Part shown: positions 59,699 through 64,000 of the stretch, in pieces
Numbering within the stretch: position 1 is the first letter of the stretch
Layout of the letters: each line of letters opens with the position of its first letter
Source: Flavobacteriaceae bacterium
GTDB lineage: Bacteria > Bacteroidota > Bacteroidia > Flavobacteriales > Flavobacteriaceae
Length of the DNA stretch: 64,000 nt
Direction: 5' to 3'
NCBI GenBank assembly: GCA_018623195.1
Contig: JAAZVY010000002.1
Span: forward strand, 20,446-84,445
Notes under the pieces: generated by a model
What the model was told of the DNA's origin: nothing
The model's input: only the letters and a program-made list of their open reading frames with translations
The model's database searches: none
Made by a program: the position numbers and the translations under genes

Positions 59699-60676
59699 AT
59701 GTTACGTTCGATTGAGATTAGTGATTTCGAAACTGTGAATAAAAGGGTTCTTGATCCTTTTCCACTGAGCTACGAAGTTTTCGGTAGGCCCTTAGGGTCA
59801 GCACCGCTAATTTTGGTCGGCCACGCGCTTACTGCCAACTCTAGTCTGACCGGAGACAAGGGTTGGTGGGAGCCCATCGTGGGTTCAGCTAAGGCTATTG
59901 ATACAGATCGTGCTACCGTACTTTGTTTTAATATACCCGGTAATGGGTATGACGGATTTTTCTTTGACGCAGATATTCAATTAACCGCAACCGACATCGC
60001 ACGTATTTTCATCACCGGTCTAGAAAGTTTATCGATTTCAGAAGTAGCCCTTTTTGTTGCTGGATCTGTCGGCGGTGGAATTGCCTGGAGTATGGTAGCG
60101 CAAAATCGCATTCATTTTAAGCGTTTTGTTCCTATCGCAACGGATTGGAAATCTACCGATTGGGTTATTGCCCATTGTCACATTCAAGAGCGTCTGTTAG
60201 AAGAAGAAACCGAATGGGGTCTAAAACTTGCTCGTCAACATGCCATGCTTACTTACCGAACGCCGCAATCCTTCGATTCGCGCTTTCAGCGCGAAAGAAA
60301 AAGCTCTAATTATGCGGTAGAATCTTGGCTTGACTATCACGGAGATGCCCTTACCTCTCGCTTTCATGCTAGAGCCTACCGACATCTGAATCAAATTCTA
60401 AGACAGATTGACGCCGTACCCGAAGATCACACCTTTGAATCTGTTTTTGCTCCAGTGAAAACAGAATTTTATGTGGTCAGCATTACCTCTGACTTACTTT
60501 TCATTCCTACAGAAGACGATAAAACCGTCAATTCACTTCGATCTCTAGGAAAACCTACCGATCACTTTAAAATTTACTCCCTTCATGGCCATGATGCCTT
60601 CCTTATCGAACACGATCAAGTGGCAGCAGTAATCAAGGGTATTTGGAGCCAAGCTAAGGAGTTGAGAGAGGCTTAA
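59699..60676 (+). CDS. metX: Homoserine O-acetyltransferase-like alpha/beta hydrolase
   Basis: LVGHALTANSSLTGDKGWWEPIVGSAKAIDTDRATVLCFNIPGNGYDG; nucleophile GSVGGG; SLHGHDAFLIE. Confidence 0.88.
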   Translation: MLRSIEISDFETVNKRVLDPFPLSYEVFGRPLGSAPLILVGHALTANSSLTGDKGWWEPIVGSAKAIDTDRATVLCFNIPGNGYDGFFFDADIQLTATDIARIFITGLESLSISEVALFVAGSVGGGIAWSMVAQNRIHFKRFVPIATDWKSTDWVIAHCHIQERLLEEETEWGLKLARQHAMLTYRTPQSFDSRFQRERKSSNYAVESWLDYHGDALTSRFHARAYRHLNQILRQIDAVPEDHTFESVFAPVKTEFYVVSITSDLLFIPTEDDKTVNSLRSLGKPTDHFKIYSLHGHDAFLIEHDQVAAVIKGIWSQAKELREA

Positions 60677-60713
60677 CTATCGGCAAAAGGTTGGCAGAAA
60701 AGCTTTTGAAAAC

Positions 60714-60749
60714 AAAAAACCCCTTGATAATCAGATGATTAAAAAGAGG
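60714..60749 (-). terminator. Terminator after tRNA-Leu (minus strand)
   Basis: Minus strand CCTCTTTTTAATCATCTGATTATCAAGGGG then TTTTTT; nested AATCA/TGATT stem. Confidence 0.65.
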
Positions 60750-60754
60750 CTTTG

Positions 60755-60839
60755 TACTCGAGGCGGGACTTGAACCCGCACGACCGCAATGGTCATTGGA
60801 TTTTAAGTCCAACGTGTCTACCAATTCCACCACTCGAGC
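60755..60839 (-). tRNA. tRNA-Leu(TAA)
   Basis: GCTCGAG T GGTGGAATTGGTAGACAC..., anticodon loop CTTAAAA, long variable arm, GGGTTCAAGTCCC T-arm. Confidence 0.93.
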
Positions 60840-60865
60840 CTTCGTTAGACAAGTCTAACTGTTTC

Positions 60866-60891
60866 AAAAAAAAAGCTGCGATGTTCGCAGC
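60866..60891 (-). terminator. Hairpin with T-tail after tRNA-Gly (minus strand)
   Basis: Minus strand GCTGCG-AACAT-CGCAGC followed by T9. Confidence 0.75.
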
Positions 60892-60897
60892 ATTTTG

Positions 60898-60970
60898 AGC
60901 GAAAAACGGGGTTCGAACCCGCGACCTCAACCTTGGCAAGGTTGCGCTCTACCAGCTGAGCTATTTTCGC
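60898..60970 (-). tRNA. tRNA-Gly(GCC)
   Basis: GCGAAAATAGCTCAGCTGGTAGAGCGCAACCTTGCCAAGGTTGAGGTCGCGGGTTCGAACCCCGTTTTTCGC T; anticodon GCC. Confidence 0.95.
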
Positions 60971-61064
60971 ATGATGTTAAGAACATATCCTAGAATATCT
61001 AGGGGATGCAAATTTAGAATATTTCTTCAAATTCAAAACATTCTCTTGTCAAAAAAAAGAGGTC

Positions 61065-63647
61065 TTATAGCTTTCCTAATCGTTTTTTGATCGATTCTAG
61101 GGTAACCAAGGCTTCTACAGGGGTTAAGGAGTTTACGTCAATATCCATCAATTCTTCCTTGATTTCTAGCAAAACGGGGTCGTCTAATTGGATAAAACTA
61201 AGTTGCATTTCTCCAGAGTTACTAGATAGGGTTGCCTGTTTTTCTTGACGATCTCCGCTTTTTTCTAAGTTTTTAAGAACTTTTTGAGCTTGTTGTAAAA
61301 GAGTTGCAGGCATTCCAGCCATTTTAGCGACATGAATTCCGAAGCTATGTTCTGATCCGCCTGGTAATAGCTTTCTTAAGAATAGCACATGGTCTTTACT
61401 TTCCTTCACTGCCACGTGATAATTTTTGACTCTTTCGTAAGAGTCTGTCATTTGATTCAATTCATGGTAGTGTGTGGCGAAAAGAGTTTTGGGTCGATCC
61501 TTGCTCTCGTGTAAGTAAGTGGCAATAGCCCAAGCAATGGATATTCCGTCATAGGTGCTGGTACCACGTCCTATTTCGTCCATTAGAACGAGACTCCTTG
61601 GGCTTAAATTATTGATGATCGCGGCAGTCTCATTCATTTCGACCATGAAAGTCGATTCGCCCTTACTGAGGTTGTCACTAGCACCGACACGTGTGAAAAG
61701 TTTGTCGGTGATCCCCATTTCTGCATCGCTTGCGGGAATAAATGACCCTGACTGGGCCAAAATTACACACAGAGCGGTTTGACGTAGGATCGCTGACTTA
61801 CCGCTCATATTAGGCCCGGTAATCATCATGATCTGTTGCTTTTGATCATCTAATAATACATCATTCGCGATATAGCTTTGATCATGGGGTAGACGTTGTT
61901 CAATGACAGGGTGTCTGGCTTCCTTTATCGATAGAGTAAAGGAATCGTTTAGCTTTGGTCGATGGTAGTTATAAGCTTTTGCGATGTAGGCAAAGTTCGA
62001 TAGACAGTCAATACTTGCAATTTCATTAGATAATTGCTGCATTGAACTAATATTAGGCTGTAGGTCTTCAACAAGCTGGGAATAGAGCTCTTGTTCTAAG
62101 ATCTGAATTCGCGCCTCTGCCGAAGAGATCTTACTTTCATATTCTTTGAGCTCTTCTGTGATATAGCGTTCTGCATTGACAAGGGTTTGTTTTCGAATCC
62201 ACTCTTCAGGAACCTTATCCTTATGGGTGTTTCGCACCTCGATATAATATCCGAAAACGTTATTTGATGCAATTTTTAAAGAGGTGATTCCTGTTCTTTC
62301 GATTTCTCTTTCGAGTAATGCATTAAGGTGATCATGTCCTTTTTCTGACAGTGATCGTAGCTCATCGAGTTCTTCGCTTACTCCGGTTCTAATCACACCT
62401 CCCTTTGAGACTAGTACTGGAGGGTTTTCTTCTAAACGTGAATCGAGTAATTCGGTGATAGCGGTTACTGTCTGATCATCAATAGAGGAGTGATAAGAAT
62501 TAGACTCTAAGAGTGTTGATAGTTCTAAGACGTTGTGCAAAGATGAGGACAGTGCTTTAAGCTCTTTAGGATGTACACGTGCTGCTGCAATTCGTGCTAC
62601 CACTCGTTCAATATCAATGCATTTAGATAAAGTAGAGCGAACCGATTCAAAAAGATTTTCTTTCTGCAGCTCTGAAACTTTTTGGTGGCGCTTTTCGATA
62701 TGCTCTCGATCAGTAAGGGGTAGGCCAATCCATCTTTTTAGAAGTCGACCGCCCATGGCTGTCTGTGTATGATCGATGATGTCAATTAATGCGGTTCCTC
62801 CCGGTTGTAGCGGATGAAAGAGTTCTAAATTGCGAATACTGAAATGATCTAGCCAAAGTGTACCGTCAGGGCTAATTCGTCGAATGGTCTGGATGTGTCC
62901 TAGTTTGTCATTTCGAGTTTCACCTAAGTAGTGAAGAATGGCTCCTGCACTAATGATACTATCAACCTTATTGTCTAAGCCAAAACCAGTGAGATTATGG
63001 GTTTTAAAGTGAGACAACAGTTTTTCATTAGCGAAGCTCTCACTAAAAATCCAAGATTCTAAAGTAAATAAGGGTTTGCCTTGAAGGGATTCTTGAAGTT
63101 GGTTTCGCTGAGGCTTTGAAATAAGAATTTCAGAAGGATTAAATTGAGTTAATAATTTTAGAATGTAAGATTCAGAACCTTCAGCGACTGAGAATTCACC
63201 GGTTGATACATCGGCTAACGCCAATGCATAATTCTTCTCGCCTTTATAAATAGCGGCTAAAAAATTGTTTGTCTTCGAATCGAGTAGCTCACTTTCATAA
63301 GTGACTCCTGGAGTGATGATTTCTGTGATTCCTCTTTTTACGATTCCTTTGGTTTGACTCGCGTCTTCTAACTGATCACAGATAGCCACTCGTTCTCCGG
63401 CCTTCACTAGCTTATACAAATAGGTGTTTAAGGCGTGATGCGGAAATCCAGCGAGTGGAGTTTGGTCACCTCCATTGTTTCGAGCAGTGAGAACAATCCC
63501 CAGTATTTTGGCTGTTTTTTCAGCATCAGAACCAAAGGTTTCATAGAAGTCTCCAACTCTGAATAGAAGTAGTGCGGTAGGATGCTTTGCTTTTATTGCA
63601 TCGTACTGTTGCATCAGTGGGGTAGTGCTCTTTTTGTTTTTTGCCAT
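61065..63647 (-). CDS. mutS: DNA mismatch repair protein MutS
   Basis: MQQYDAIKAKHPTALLLFRVGDFYE; Walker A ITGPNMSGKSAILRQ; LVLMDEIGRGTSTYDGISIAWA. Confidence 0.98.
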   Translation of the reverse strand: MAKNKKSTTPLMQQYDAIKAKHPTALLLFRVGDFYETFGSDAEKTAKILGIVLTARNNGGDQTPLAGFPHHALNTYLYKLVKAGERVAICDQLEDASQTKGIVKRGITEIITPGVTYESELLDSKTNNFLAAIYKGEKNYALALADVSTGEFSVAEGSESYILKLLTQFNPSEILISKPQRNQLQESLQGKPLFTLESWIFSESFANEKLLSHFKTHNLTGFGLDNKVDSIISAGAILHYLGETRNDKLGHIQTIRRISPDGTLWLDHFSIRNLELFHPLQPGGTALIDIIDHTQTAMGGRLLKRWIGLPLTDREHIEKRHQKVSELQKENLFESVRSTLSKCIDIERVVARIAAARVHPKELKALSSSLHNVLELSTLLESNSYHSSIDDQTVTAITELLDSRLEENPPVLVSKGGVIRTGVSEELDELRSLSEKGHDHLNALLEREIERTGITSLKIASNNVFGYYIEVRNTHKDKVPEEWIRKQTLVNAERYITEELKEYESKISSAEARIQILEQELYSQLVEDLQPNISSMQQLSNEIASIDCLSNFAYIAKAYNYHRPKLNDSFTLSIKEARHPVIEQRLPHDQSYIANDVLLDDQKQQIMMITGPNMSGKSAILRQTALCVILAQSGSFIPASDAEMGITDKLFTRVGASDNLSKGESTFMVEMNETAAIINNLSPRSLVLMDEIGRGTSTYDGISIAWAIATYLHESKDRPKTLFATHYHELNQMTDSYERVKNYHVAVKESKDHVLFLRKLLPGGSEHSFGIHVAKMAGMPATLLQQAQKVLKNLEKSGDRQEKQATLSSNSGEMQLSFIQLDDPVLLEIKEELMDIDVNSLTPVEALVTLESIKKRLGKL

Positions 63648-63662
63648 AGCTTTGTCGAAAAT

Positions 63663-64000
63663 ATGAAAACTCCCTTTATTAAAACCGAAAATCAGGCATT
63701 AGGTCGACCCGATATCGATACTTTTAAGTCGATCGATAAACGTTTTGTAGTTGTACTTGATGAGGTTAGAAGTGCCCATAACGTAGGATCTATCTTTAGA
63801 AGTTCTGATGCCTTTCTAGTTGAAGAGTTAATGTTATGTGGAATTACGCCAACTCCACCGAGTAAGGAAATACGTAAAACAGCTCTGGGAGCTGAGCAAA
63901 GTGTAGCATGGAGTAAATGGCCTTCAACTCTAGAAGCTATCGACGAGTTAAAGAAGCAAGATTATCAGATATGGGCGATTGAACAGGCTTCCTCAGCCAC
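63663..64000 (+). CDS. SpoU/TrmH-family RNA methyltransferase, partial at right edge
   Basis: MKTPFIKTENQALGRPDIDTFKSIDKRFVVVLDEVRSAHNVGSIFRSSDAFLVEELMLCGITPTPPSKEIRKTALGAEQSVAW...; open to window end. Confidence 0.88.
   Translation, partial: MKTPFIKTENQALGRPDIDTFKSIDKRFVVVLDEVRSAHNVGSIFRSSDAFLVEELMLCGITPTPPSKEIRKTALGAEQSVAWSKWPSTLEAIDELKKQDYQIWAIEQASSA

Noticed and set aside
60755-60970. tRNA-Leu/tRNA-Gly pair as a mobile-element insertion site
   Set aside because: No integrase or att-like direct repeat nearby; each tRNA is followed by an ordinary terminator.
1-64000. CRISPR arrays, transposases, integrases, phage genes, rRNA operon
   Set aside because: Looked for spaced direct repeats, transposase/integrase motifs and rRNA landmarks by eye; none seen.

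Overview
This 64 kb window looks like chromosome from a Bacteroidota (Flavobacteriia-like) bacterium. Most of it is conserved housekeeping and respiratory core. In order it contains: a partial DUF2723 membrane protein (truncated at the left edge); tRNA-Gln followed by rimP-nusA-infB; a complete Alternative Complex III operon (actABCDEF) with coxB-coxA; ruvB, queG, a sodium/solute symporter, maeB, ruvA, sprA (T9SS), gcvH, a VanZ-like gene and a TonB gene; cyoE with two COX III genes, COX IV, SCO and DUF420; a split MacB-like ABC exporter with MFP and TolC; tsaB, an MscS channel, a DUF255 thioredoxin protein, an Nfu protein, fabD, an Nramp-like transporter, an alpha/beta hydrolase and ppc; a SAM-I (S-box) riboswitch with metY-metX; tRNA-Leu and tRNA-Gly; mutS; and a partial SpoU methyltransferase (truncated at the right edge). 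The best candidate for an undescribed system is an accessory cassette at about 37.8-41.8 kb, inserted between the respiratory block and the MacB/TolC export block and visibly more AT-rich by hand count. It encodes a small HTH-like protein preceded by a 24-bp palindrome, an unlisted 49-aa ORF, a secreted protein of unknown family, an isoprenoid-synthase-like protein with two Asp-rich motifs, a membrane M50 (HELGH) peptide-protease-like protein with a PqqD-like N-terminus, a 47-aa double-glycine-leader precursor peptide, an unlisted 28-aa single-TM ORF and a stand-alone C39 leader peptidase. I propose that it makes, matures and exports a hydrophobic peptide, possibly prenylated, through the adjacent MacB-MFP-TolC exporter. 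All functional claims are inferred from motifs read by eye; no database search was run.
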